Shown: piece by piece, positions 13,201 to 22,293 of the stretch
Position numbering within the stretch: the first letter of the stretch is position 1
Layout: every line of letters begins with the position of its first letter
Origin: Spirogloea muscicola
Taxonomy: Eukaryota; Streptophyta; Zygnematophyceae; Spirogloeales; Spirogloeaceae
Assembly: GCA_009602725.1 (NCBI GenBank)
Contig: WELB01000092.1
Span: 211,950-253,269, forward strand
Direction: 5' to 3'
DNA: 41,320 nucleotides
Notes under the pieces: model-generated
The model's database searches: none
What the model saw: the letters and a program-made list of their open reading frames with translations, nothing else
What the model was told of the DNA's origin: nothing
Made by a program: the position numbers and the translations under genes

Positions 13201-16200
13201 AAGTACGATACGACCACTTGATTGCTGTTTGGCACTGCCTTCGCCAAGCCCCTGCGGGACCAGAGACGCTAGACACCTGCACTGCAAGTTCTGTGAATTG
13301 TGTCCCTGCGGTCTTTTCTCAGCCTCATGTAGGCGTCGTCTTTTACAATGTGCTCTTGTAAAGTATTGTCAATTGTGCAGGAAGGGCCCAGCTTCAAGGA
13401 GCGGCCCCAGCTGCGCCTGCTCCTGACGCAAGTCAAAAACTCAATTCTGGAGCCAAATCAGCGTGTCCCCACCGTGTGCTCGACATTCTTTGCTGAGGCG
13501 GCCTGCGTCCTGATGCATCCAGACAGCGTGCACTACACTGTCATCAACAAGGCTCTGCTGAGGAAGCCTGCGCTGGACTTGCACGTATGCAGCCATGCCT
13601 GCCCTCATCAGAAGAGGATAATGCCTCTGAAGAAGCTGACCATTCGCGCTCCTCGTTATTTGTGCTCTTTCCTTTGAACGCCCATAATTGTATCCTTGTA
13701 CTAAATTGCAAGGGCTATGTGGCCACGCTCACCTTTATTTCAGTGTTCATCGCGCAGGATGTTCCAGTCTTCTACACCATGTTCAATAGCGGAAGCCCGT
13801 CAACATATCGGGCGCAGCGAGTCTGGATACTTCGACTACTGTGCGCCAGCCTCGTGAGCAGCAACGATGGCGCGATCTTCCGCCGACGCTTTGTGCTGGA
13901 ACTCCTGCAGAGTTTCTATGGGTCGGCGTTGTGCGACGTCTTCACCAACGCCCTCATCCTCAAGGCCAGCCTCATAATCCTGTGTTTACCTTAGATCCTT
14001 TAGTAGTGAAGGTTGTGCAGCACGGTGCATGTCTTCTCATACCAGCCAATGATGAGCCCCTCCCTGCTCAACGGAGGTCTCCTTTTCGATGCAGTTCACT
14101 GCTGGACACTTAGGTCGAGATAGAGCCTAATAAGTCATCAAGTATCACCAAGGCTTGTAAGTTTGCTCCAGTAGGGTGATTTACTCATCAGAATTCATCC
14201 ATGTTGCTATGATAGTCATGGCTGATTGCACTGTCCAGTGTTGTTGGCAGGTCATGCGCAAGGCTGTGACAGTGCGCAAGTGCGCCGTGGACCTTGTTGA
14301 GAATGCGGGCCTCATCCCGTGGCTCGCACAGGTGGCGTCTGAAGCTGCATTGGGTTCCCAATCTTCATATGGCCAGTGCGACTCATTGCTGGAATCAGCC
14401 ACCAGGGATGGGAAGACGACGCCTGCCCATTGTGCTGCCCTCGCCGCTGAGGTCAGCGTCGTACACCTGATGCTGCCGAGAGGTGCTAGGACAAAGCTGC
14501 AGTGCATCCCAGCCAGAAGCTGGGATGCAGTTGTCCATTTGTACTGGAACTCTAAACGATATGCTCAGCTCAAGCATCAAGCAATCAAGAGTGCAGGTAT
14601 CGAGGCAGGCGTTCAAGTGCATATACGTACAGCTTGCTGCAGTGCACGCTAGAACTGAAGCAGATTGTGAGTAGCACGTACCTGAGTATGGCAGTCCTCA
14701 CACACCTCGTTTGGCTTCCTGAAGGTTTTGGAGCTGGTTTTGGATCTGGCAGCTGTGGAGAGGCGTGCGGCCAAGCAAGGGGTCTTTGCAGAAATCTGTC
14801 ACAGTTCACTTCTGCTTCTGGAGACAGCTGGCAGCCCCCAGTGCTCCCCAGCTGCGTGTGCGAGCCTCCGGCAGCCCACATTGCGCCTTGTTGGGCGAGC
14901 CCTGTCCCTGTCGCAGCGCCGCCGACCCGAGGAACTTCGACTCAACCTGCGACTGAGGTTCTATGATGCAGCTGTCTCCACTTCCGACAAACTCATTTAC
15001 CTGTCATCGACCAATGGTCACGGAATGTGAACACGTACGTATCTCTGTGTCACTCAGCATGTTTGGACTGGACTACTAACATACGGGTTCCTTCTGCATC
15101 TGTTTTCGCAGGGATCTCTGGGGCCTTGTGCAGCTAGCGGAGGCTGACCAGGTTTGCTACGGGCGCAATCCTGTCGAGGTGCAAGAGACACATCGTGTTG
15201 GTCTTGAGGCTTTGCTGCAATGCTCGCCTCCTGCCATCCATGAATGGAGGCAGGATGGGGACCTGCTGTTGTGGATTGCAGAATGGGCCACTGCCGTGGC
15301 CCTGATGGCCGAAGAAGCCCTGCATGTGGATTCGACAGGCTTCTGTGAGCCACTACTCAGATGGCTTGCGGCCTCTATCCTCCTATCATCGGCCCATGGA
15401 TGTGAGCTGCCATTGAACCAGCTGGGCGTAGAGGCTGCGAGGGCCGTGGCCATTGCGATGCTTCGGCTGCACAGCTCCTTGGGGGGTGGTGGCCAGCGGC
15501 GATCCCTGGACGTGCTCCTGGCGGGCCTCTGCGTGCTGCTGCCCCACCTCATTCGTGCTCTGGCAGGCAAGCTGATGGGCTTTCCAGATGCTGTTCTCAC
15601 TTTATGCGAGGCTGTTCCTTGCATCTCTCCTGCAGAATCTTCAGAGTGATACCATATTCAGCTGACCTTCGGTTGAGATGACCCTCGGTTAAATTCTGAA
15701 GTATACGCTCTGCGAGAGTATTACAGTACCGTATGACTTGGGTTGCTATGAAGTCCAGTCATAGTGGCATGCTGGCTTTCACCTATCAGGACATGAAGCT
15801 TCAAGTCAAGTCTCGCTTGAGTTGCGTCTTCATACTCTCTCCTGCAGGACACAGTGCCCTCAAGCAGATTGCAACTGATGTTGTGCTCATGCTGGCAAGG
15901 CACCTACCGCCCCCTGCAGAGCTCCACCCGCAGTGGCAATGGTGAGAGGATTTTACTCCCCTGGCACCCTCACACGCCACAAAGTCCTACAGAGGCGCTC
16001 ACCCATGCATTAGATGGTACAGAGGGGATGAGACATTTCAACAATTAATTAAATTTCACGTTGCTATGTGCTAGCTTGTGCCTGGTTGCTGGTTTGTCTA
16101 AAAGGTGGCCTTATTCTGTGTACATGAGTATGCTGGTCTTCTTGGGTGCTCTTGTAGGTCGTACAGCAGCCCTTGGGTGCTGTGCTCGCCCAACAATGCG

Positions 16201-16482
16201 CTGCTGGGAGCAGGCACTCCGAGTGAGGGACAAGAGGAGGAGGACAAGGGGGAGCGGCACTTGAGTGACTTCGTCAAAGGAGCACTACATCTGCTGCTCC
16301 AGGCACTGTGGTTGGAGGCCTTTCCGGACGCGGCCATGCAGCTGCTGGAAATAGGCGAGCATGGTGGCATCCACCAAGTCGCAGATGTTGGAGGGGGCTT
16401 GAGCAGCAAACTGAGAGGCACAATTGAGGAAGCGTTGGTTGCATTGCGGACCCACAAAGCAAGCGCGAGCTTGCAACTGTAA
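4154..16482 (+). CDS. URB1: Nucleolar pre-ribosomal-associated protein 1 (Npa1/Urb1)
   Basis: Large nucleolar scaffold for early 60S pre-ribosome assembly. The start at 4154 encodes a basic MAGKKRKR leader. Coding segments: 4154-4270 (or to 4306), about 4353-4463, 4841-4994, 5406-5489, 5682-6016, 6410-6765, 6951-7183, 7464-7948, 8219-8827, 9001-11409, 11618-11923, 12132-12596, 12907-13104, 13381-13584, 13758-13964, 14251-14451, 14643-14666, 14725-14957, 15112-15566, 15848-15941 and 16158-16482. Phases agree throughout from 4841 on; total is about 2,540 residues (human about 2,270). The N-terminal Npa1 domain shows ANAALLLLAAVAARSRLLAR, YSLEPR and LPEALAECRFD. The C-terminal NopRA1 domain shows VINKALLRKPALDL, DVPVFYTMFNSG, RRRFVLELLQSFYGS and LVENAGLIPWL. 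Helical-repeat composition throughout. Introns at 13965 and 15567 are GC-AG. A single N at 4351 hides the acceptor of exon 2. The 24-nt exon and the last three exons are the least certain. Confidence 0.92.
4343..4349 (+). other. Perfect TACTAAC branch-point-like site
   Basis: TACTAAC lies two bases before an N, at the point where URB1 exon 2 must begin. A branch point this close to an exon is not functional, so sequence between it and the exon is probably missing. Confidence 0.55.
4680..4730 (+). repeat. Dispersed repeat core inside URB1 intron 2
   Basis: GGCTGTGAGAGGCCAGCCC followed by AGAAGAATG and an ACGAGGACTGA tail: a diverged forward copy of the window-wide family. It is an intronic copy. 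Confidence 0.75.
13965..14250 (+). other. Probable GC-AG intron in URB1
   Basis: The conserved block needs LILK joined to VMRKAVTV. The only junction in phase is AAG|GCCAGC to TTGGCAG|GTC. No GT donor gives the same frame. Confidence 0.7.
14504..14528. repeat. Short perfect hairpin in URB1 intron
   Basis: GCATCCCAGC, a five-base loop, then GCTGGGATGC; one more flanking T-A pair extends the stem to 11 bp. It lies within the predicted intron 14452-14642. Confidence 0.8.
15074..15080 (+). other. TACTAAC branch-point-like site
   Basis: TACTAAC lies about 31 bases before the acceptor at 15111 in URB1, a normal branch-point distance. Confidence 0.6.
15567..15847 (+). other. Probable GC-AG intron in URB1
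   Basis: Donor AG|GCAAGC is close to the usual GC-donor consensus, with acceptor CTCCTGCAG. Phase 1 on both sides joins RALA to GHSALKQIATDV. Confidence 0.7.
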
Positions 16483-16939
16483 ACATGTCATGCAGCAGTC
16501 GTTGGTGCAAACCTCACATTGAATGCTTGCGTGAGCATGGGAGCATCTCCTGGCCACCTCTGCCTTCACTGCCTGACCTGGGTGGACGTATCAAGTGGCA
16601 CAATGCCCTTGGGCTTAGCAGAGCTCGTCAAGAAGATGTTGCTGCAGACATAAACTTGAGGTCGCGTGACACTTCAACGACCTTCTGTTGCACAGATGTT
16701 TGAAAGCACCATGCATAATCAATGCTAGGCACTCAGTGATGCTTGAGCCATCGCTAACCGCTGGGCTCAAGTGAGCCGTTGAGATTGCTAGTGGCTGCAC
16801 AACTCGGTTGCCCTGGTTTACTACCTGCACGCAGCCATCTTGGTGCTGGTTAGGGTCCTGCCCATTTGCTGGCCATGAAAGAAAGTGGTGGCTCTTTCAA
16901 AGAAGGCGAGGAAGAAAGAAATAGCTCGCATAATGTAAG

Positions 16940-17060
16940 CCATGGCCGTGAGAGGCCAGCCCAAAAGAGACTGAACAAGTTCTGAAAGAAGGAAAAGTCT
17001 GAAAGGGCCTGAATGAGGGGCCGAGGGCTTTGAAATGCCAGCCCAGAAAAATTTGATGAC
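16940..17060 (+). repeat. Two tandem diverged repeat cores
   Basis: The sequence GTGAGAGGCCAGCCCAAAAG is followed by GAACAAGTTCTGAA, then a second unit with ATGCCAGCCCAGAAAAA. Both match the family core. Confidence 0.75.
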
Positions 17061-17147
17061 TGTTATTACTTGCGAAACTCACTGATCATCTTGTTACTCT
17101 TAAGTCGAAGGAGAAAATGTCCCCCCTTCCACGGCCAAGTGCTCCCT

Positions 17148-17171
17148 CTTGGGAGTATGTGTACTCCCAAG
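17148..17171. repeat. Perfect hairpin
   Basis: CTTGGGAGTA, loop TGTG, TACTCCCAAG, with one more flanking pair making an 11-bp stem. It lies at the edge of the repeat block. Confidence 0.8.
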
Positions 17172-17240
17172 AATGTGACACACGCTTTCCCAGCTGCAAA
17201 TCATTCCGACTTGCTGCTGCTGCTAACCCCTGGTTACTAA

Positions 17241-18660
17241 GAAGAAGTGGCTCTCCCAATGGGGGCAAGGGCTGTGAGAAGGGCCGTGCTGCAGAGGTCT
17301 ATGGCCCGCGCGCTGCACCTGCGTGCAGGCAGAGAAGTGCGCGCCCATAGAGAAAAGGGGCTGGCAAAGCCAGCCCAAAAAAGAACCGACAATGTCCAAA
17401 GCCAAAGAAAGAGGAGCCGGAAAGCCGGCAGAGCCCTCGCTGCTGCCTCTGGCTCTGGCCAGGCGACCCGCTTCCAGGAAGTGCGCGCCCATAGAGAAGA
17501 GGGGCTGGCAAAGCCAGCCCAAGAAAGAGTGGACAATGTAAAAAGCCAAAGAAACTGCAGAGCACAGAGACGATGCAGAGGGAAGCTCAGTACCCACGAG
17601 TGAGCAACATCAGGTCTGAGTAGCTCGCTGCAGGGGAAGAGGCACTCAGCCGAGACCCAGAGGCGTCGGCCATAGCACGGCCTGCTCGCGTGTGGACGGC
17701 GTGGGCAAGGGAGCGTTGAAGTGATACGGCCAGGCGCATGCGGAAGACTTCCAGGAACCCAGTCTCTCTGACCTGAGGCTGCTTAGCAGGGGTTACTGAG
17801 TGCTTCGTAGCTGCTTCGTTTCTTTATTGTGCTTGTTGTTCTTTGTACTTCCCCTGGCCCCTTCTCGTCCTTTGTTCATTCTTTTTCGGGCTGGCTTTTT
17901 CCAGCCATAGCCTCTTCAGGCCCCGCAGTCAGCTGCTTAGCTCGTAGTTTGGCCCCTTCGAACCTTGTCAATTCTTTTCGGGCTGGCTTCTCACAGCCCT
18001 TGCCCCCATTGGGAGAGCCACTTCTTCTTCTTTTTCCAGCCCCTATCCTCAATGGGCGAGCCCTTTCTTCCCTGCAGCGAGCTACTCAGACCTGATGTTG
18101 CTCACTCGTGGGTACTGAGCTTTCCTCTGCATCGTTTCTGTGTTCTGCAGTATGTTGTAGTGTAGTTCTTTCTCCGGCTCCTCTTGCTTTGGCTTTGGAC
18201 ATTGTCCATTCTTTTTTGGGCTGGCTTGGCCAGCCCCTCTTTTCTATGGGCGCGCTCGTCTTCTTTCTTCGGTCCACTTGCGCGCAGGCCGCGCTCTGGC
18301 GGCGGCCTCCGGCTTCCGTCAGGCCGACGTCTTTCCGCCTGCTAGCTACTCAGATTTGCATCTACTGACGAGAGGTTACTGAGAGTTCGCTTACTGCTGT
18401 CTCAGTCCTCAGCACTCCGACTCCTTCAGACCTTGTCCATTCTTTTGGGCTGGCCTCTCCCAGCCACCAGTTAATCTGGCCGCGCTTGCTTCTTTCTTCT
18501 GTGAGAAGAAGAAAGCCAGCCCGAAAAGAATTGACAAGGTTCGAAGGGGCCAGATTACGAGCAAAGCAGCGACTGCGGGGCCAAGCTACTAAGCTCCCAT
18601 ATATTGGCTTTGGACATTGTCCATTCTTTTCTAGTCTGGCTTTGCCAACCCCTCTTCTCT
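17241..18660. repeat. Nested inverted-repeat block of the dispersed family
   Basis: Several inverted pairs are visible. 17241-17281 is the reverse complement of 17988-18028 (about 41 bp, perfect). 17478-17640 pairs with 18070-18258, interrupted by about 30 extra bases. 17915-17985 pairs with about 18505-18590. 17333-17414 and 17475-17556 are direct copies sharing GCGCGCCCATAGAGAA and GGGGCTGGCAAAGCCAGCCC, itself a 20-bp interrupted palindrome. 18605-18680 is a further inverted copy. No transposase frame is visible. Confidence 0.85.
18333..18490 (-). repeat. 159-bp dispersed repeat, copy 2
   Basis: Direct-orientation partner of 3591-3749, from TTCCGCCTGCTAGCTA to CTGGCCGCGCTTGCT. Confidence 0.92.
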
Positions 18661-18899
18661 AAGGGCGCGCACTTCTTCTATATGCTGATCTCTGGCAATA
18701 CTTGCTCCAGCTCCTTGTCTCCAGGCGACCATGTCCTGACCCGTGATCACATGCTGACCCACGAGGGCGCAGCAAATGCGCAGTGGTCCGCAGCTGCTGC
18801 AGTCCTCGGCAGCCAAAGTTGTTGCTTCCGTCCATGGTGGTGTCCACTGTTGGTGATGTGCGTAGCAAAGACTGGAGTGATCGTTTGGCCTCGACGGCC

Positions 18900-20943
18900 A
18901 TGGCTGCCTCCTCCACGAGCTCGCCCGGAGACTGTGATGGCGACGGCGAGGGCGCTGGCGAGATTTACTTTGAGCCGGCCATGTTCGTCTGCGAGAGGTG
19001 ACAGCCGCCAGCGCTGCTGCCTCAGCTGCTGCTGCCCATTGCTGCCACTATTATGCTGACTCTGCAAGGTCCTTCCCTCCACCACCGAGCTCACTGTGCA
19101 AGCGCCATTCCGCCATCATCTCGTGCAGCTATGCATTGCGAGAATTTGCCTTCGGCCCCGAGCGCGTCGTCCTGCGTACGCTGCTGGCAGCATCCAGTAA
19201 GCCCGCCGGCAGCAGCAGCACATCCACCTCTCCGCCGGCTTCTGCAGCCACGGCCTTTGCCCCTGCTGCTGTCTCGGTGGCGCCTCGGCTTCATTGTCAC
19301 GCAGAGCACTGACTGCAAGTGGGTTAGCGCCCGCTGTCGCTGGCGTTGGTGTCTTGCACAGCGGACTACGACCTCACAGGCCAGATCGTGTGGCCTGGCG
19401 CGGAGCTCCTGGCCACCCACCTGGCCGCGAGCCCGGGCGAGCTCGCCGGCGCCGCCGTCCTCGAGCTCGGCGCTGGTGTCGGTGAGCAAGCCACTCTGCC
19501 GCCTCCCCACTTGAAGTCGGCAGTACCACCATCCATGGACAGCAGGGAGCTCACTTGGGCACCTGTGCTGAGCTGCTGCACAGGGCTGGTAGGCCTCCTG
19601 TGCGCACGGTGGTGCTCCAAGGTGGTCATGACTGACCACAATGACGTCGTCCTCAAGGTACCAATCTGACTCTCAGACACCCTAACCCTGAGACTGTAAG
19701 CATGCCCATTGATTGGTAGCCAGCAAATCAGCTGAGCCACCTATCAGCTGGTGCTGGTGGGCCACAAAGAGTCACCAATGTCAGGGTTTTCTGTTGTTGA
19801 GAGGTTCTGGTGCCTTGAAGGCCAAGGCCTTGTAGCTCGAAGCCAGCGCCAAAAATGGAGGCCACCATTGGGCAGTGGTTGTAAACTTTGATTCCCCATC
19901 TTGGGATCCTGAGGTCTGGGCATCGGCGTGCAGCAGCTCTTGTTTGGACAAGGGCGGCAGCTAAGCACTCTCCGGCCTTTGCTTGCGCACTCTGTGCTCC
20001 ACCAGGTGCTGCAGAGCAACATCGACCTTCACAACGAGGAGGTTCAAGCAAGTGGCCATCATCAAGGTATAGTGCATGCGTTTGGAGCTGATAATTAAAC
20101 AGTGACATCCTCCTATGCTCACATATAGCAGTTTGTGAGTTTGACCTTAACACAAGCCCTGCATCTGCATCTTGTTCTTTGGGCAGCAGCCGACCCGCTA
20201 GCAGTCGGGTTGTATGGCATGCATTTCTGCTCGCAAGAAGCAAGTGGCAGCCGAGCGCCTGGAGCCTTGCCGCCGTTGCAGCGGAGGTGAGCTGCGCAAA
20301 GCTTGAGTGGGGCGACGAGGACCAGACGGAATGCATAGCAGCAGCGCACCCAGCTTGCTTCGATCTCATCATTGGTGCCGACATCTATATCCTCTCTTCA
20401 CGCAGCCGAGCAGCTTCCGCTTCACTTGCCCAACTACTCTTCCGTCTTCTCAAATAGATGGGACTTACCTTGTGTCTTTGGTGCAAAGTCAGCTCTAATC
20501 CACTTCAGATGTGCCCTTACATTGACTAGCTGTTGGAGCCACGCTATCAGCAGGCAAGCATTCCGCGGCTGTTTGACACCGTGCTGCGCTTCGGCAGGCG
20601 GCCAGGACAGAGCCGCTCCAGCTGCCGAATGCTACTCGCCTACGTATCTCGGACTCGCAGGTATGAAGCTGCTGTGCACCTCGTCTTCGACATGGCTAAG
20701 GAGGTGTAGCAACCTTTGCTAAGCTCGGCAACTGAAAAGCTGTTTAGTTGGCGGTGCTGCAGTGTCGATATGCTGGTGCATGCGGAGGCAGAAGCACGAG
20801 GCCTCAGGCTGGTGGAACTCCCGGGCACGCGGCGCAAGGTGGCCAGCGGCACACTGGAGGGTCTGGTGTATGAGGCAGCGGTGCCAGATCTGGGTAGCTC
20901 CAACAGCGCGGACAGCGGTGGCATCAAGGCACAGCAGACTTGA
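18900..20943 (+). CDS. METTL21-like protein-lysine methyltransferase (Methyltransf_16)
   Basis: Predicted SAM-dependent methyltransferase of the class that modifies lysines on chaperones and elongation factors; the substrate is unknown. The ATG at 18900 has a good context (CGGCCATGG). Exons: 18900-18997, 19129-19196, 19362-19481, 19584-19657, 20006-20066, 20282 to about 20390, about 20530-20705 and 20763-20943; about 295 residues. Visible family features in order: TGQIVWPGAELLATHL, SAM motif I LELGAGVG continuing LVGLL, MTDHNDVVL, the post-II motif FDLIIGADI, then LLEPRYQQASIPRLFDTV, MLLAYVSR and HLVFDMAKE. All junctions agree in phase except that between GADI and LLEPRY, where I find no GT donor giving the right frame before the stop at 20455. 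The gene ends 208 bp from the end of convergent OHP1. Confidence 0.82.
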
Positions 20944-21151
20944 CATGATGACTACTCATTTCATCGAGATTCTAATAGATTGTGCACAATCGGTGGAGGT
21001 TGTACATAAGCAACGTGAGCAGCCAAAGGCACGACGCACGCCTGGTTGGCCATTGCGGGCAAGTGGGATGATATGTAGGCAAGTTGGGCGCTGCAAAAGT
21101 GGGAGATTAAGTGGCCTGCCGGCAGGAGCTGCGCCGCGGCGGCAGAGGCCG
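20944..21151. other. Convergent intergenic spacer
   Basis: A 208-bp spacer between two converging 3' ends. I see no structured terminator or repeat. Confidence 0.6.
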
Positions 21152-21743
21152 TCAGAGCGGCAGGTCCAGGCCCTTGCCAACCTCCAGGCCGAGCATGTCC
21201 AGCAGGCCGCGCCCAGCGACCTGCGTTGGCCAAGCAATGTCATGGCTGCCAGCACGTCAGAAAAATGGAGTGTGTATTGGAGGGCCTGAGTGGCCAGGTA
21301 CAAAGGCAAGCACATCGACAGATGTACATCACCTGCTGCCAAGCTGACCCGCTCAGTAAGCGCGAGTCAGCACATAGAGGTCACCAACTGATTGGAGGAG
21401 GCAACAAGGCAGCAATGGCAGCACTGCAAGTTGCTGTAGGTAACCCAACTTCAGTATTTTGGGTTTAAGGCGATGGAGGTAATTGGTGCTCACGGCCTCG
21501 AGGATGACAATGCCAAAAATGCCGATCATGGCCGCGCGCGAGTTCCACACCTCCGCGTTCTCGGTGAAGCCCCAGAGCGGCATCGTCAGCTTGGGCTCCT
21601 CCCGCGGCGCCGTCACCTGCGGCGCGCCCAGGCGGCGGTGTCGGCGGCGGCGAAGGCGGCGGCGGCGGCGTCGGCNGCCGCAGAGACGCGACCGACGCGG
21701 CGCCGCTTGCGGCGGCGGCGACGGCGGCAGCGGCGGCGGCCAT
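21152..21743 (-). CDS. OHP1: One-helix light-harvesting-like protein
   Basis: Thylakoid one-helix protein of the HLIP/LHC superfamily, needed in plants for photosystem II assembly and pigment handling during reaction-centre formation. Two coding segments on the reverse strand, 21616-21494 and 21220-21152, join in phase 0 across a GTGAGC-CAG intron. The mature part shows the LHC helix signature GFTENAEVWNSRAAMIG with the ExxNxR-type chlorophyll-binding residues (E, N and R present), then FGIVILEA, and ends in LEVGKGLDLPL, the characteristic OHP1 C-terminus. Upstream, an ATG at 21743 opens an Ala/Pro-rich transit-like leader, but its frame does not meet the helix frame, and an N sits between them at 21676. 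The gene is either missing bases there or has an unrecognised upstream intron. Confidence 0.87.
21264..21340. repeat. Dispersed intronic element, copy 1
   Basis: Resembles 34335-34415: both contain GGAGGGCCTGAGTGGCC and, about 30 bp on, CAGATGTACAT(T)CACCTGC. This copy lies in the OHP1 intron, antisense to the gene. Confidence 0.75.
21630..21742. repeat. GGC-rich tract at OHP1 start
   Basis: Imperfect GGC repeats encode the alanine/proline-rich leader. They contain the N at 21676. Confidence 0.8.
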
Positions 21744-22293
21744 GGCGTGGAGGTGAGATGCAGGCCAAGCTTAGGCTTAGGGTTGTGGGGCTTCCCCTCT
21801 CGGGGGCCTGCCCTCCCTCTCCCACCCCCCTCTTCGCGAGGGAGCGGCCTCAGTAACCGGCCGAAGGCGGCGCGGGGAGGGAGGTTTCCGCCCCCTTCTC
21901 CCCAGCCCGCTCAGCTCCCCTCCAAACCCTTCACGTCCCCTCGAACGAGGCGTGTCGATCTGGTGGCCGAACCAAACGAAGAAAGCGCGGCCCAATTGAC
22001 TGGTGGCTGTGAGAGAAGTGGCACTCCCAATGGGGGCCTCCCAGCAGGCCAGCTCCCAGCGGCTAGCTGCGCTGGCTGGCGCCTCAGCTCGGCGAAGACG
22101 CCGAGCTGGGCTCCTTGTCTACCGAGGTGTGGCGGAATGAAGGACAGGGGCTGCCGGGCTGCGACCCTGCTGGTAAGACAGCACCCGGCGACCGTTTGTT
22201 GTAGGAGTCACGGTATGGTCAGGAGCAGGATGAATGTGTAGCTTCAGCGGCGCTGCATGGAGTGGGAGGGGCTTTGGCGAGACTGCTGCTCCA
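21744..22293. other. Spacer between OHP1 and the starch-synthase-like gene
   Basis: This holds the OHP1 promoter side and the 3' end of the upstream gene. At about 21990-22040 lies a repeat-family copy (ATTGACTGGTGGCTGTGAG, then AGTGGCACTCCCAATGGGGGC). Nothing else is recognised. Confidence 0.6.
21990..22040 (+). repeat. Dispersed repeat fragment
   Basis: The left half matches 33710-33730 (ATTGACTGGTGGCTGTGAGAG). The right half matches 17247-17267 (GTGGCTCTCCCAATGGGGG, one mismatch). It is a chimera of two subtypes. Confidence 0.75.

Larger units (their letters stand above)
16483..18899. other. Intergenic repeat-rich region
   Basis: No gene is supported. From about 16.94 to 18.68 kb the sequence is a patchwork of direct and inverted copies of the dispersed repeat family. 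Reading frames here differ between copies and look like repeat translations, not genes. Confidence 0.75.

Noticed and set aside
17223-17603. Overlapping open frames on both strands in the repeat block
   Set aside because: They are translations of the repeated cores; neighbouring copies are in different frames, so no coding constraint is visible.
16940-18680. CRISPR-like array
   Set aside because: Repeat spacing is irregular, orientations are mixed and the host is eukaryotic.
20385-20529. U12-type AT-AC intron in the methyltransferase
   Set aside because: ATATCCTC resembles the U12 donor, but joining it to the AC at 20526 or the AG at 20529 gives a stop or the wrong frame.
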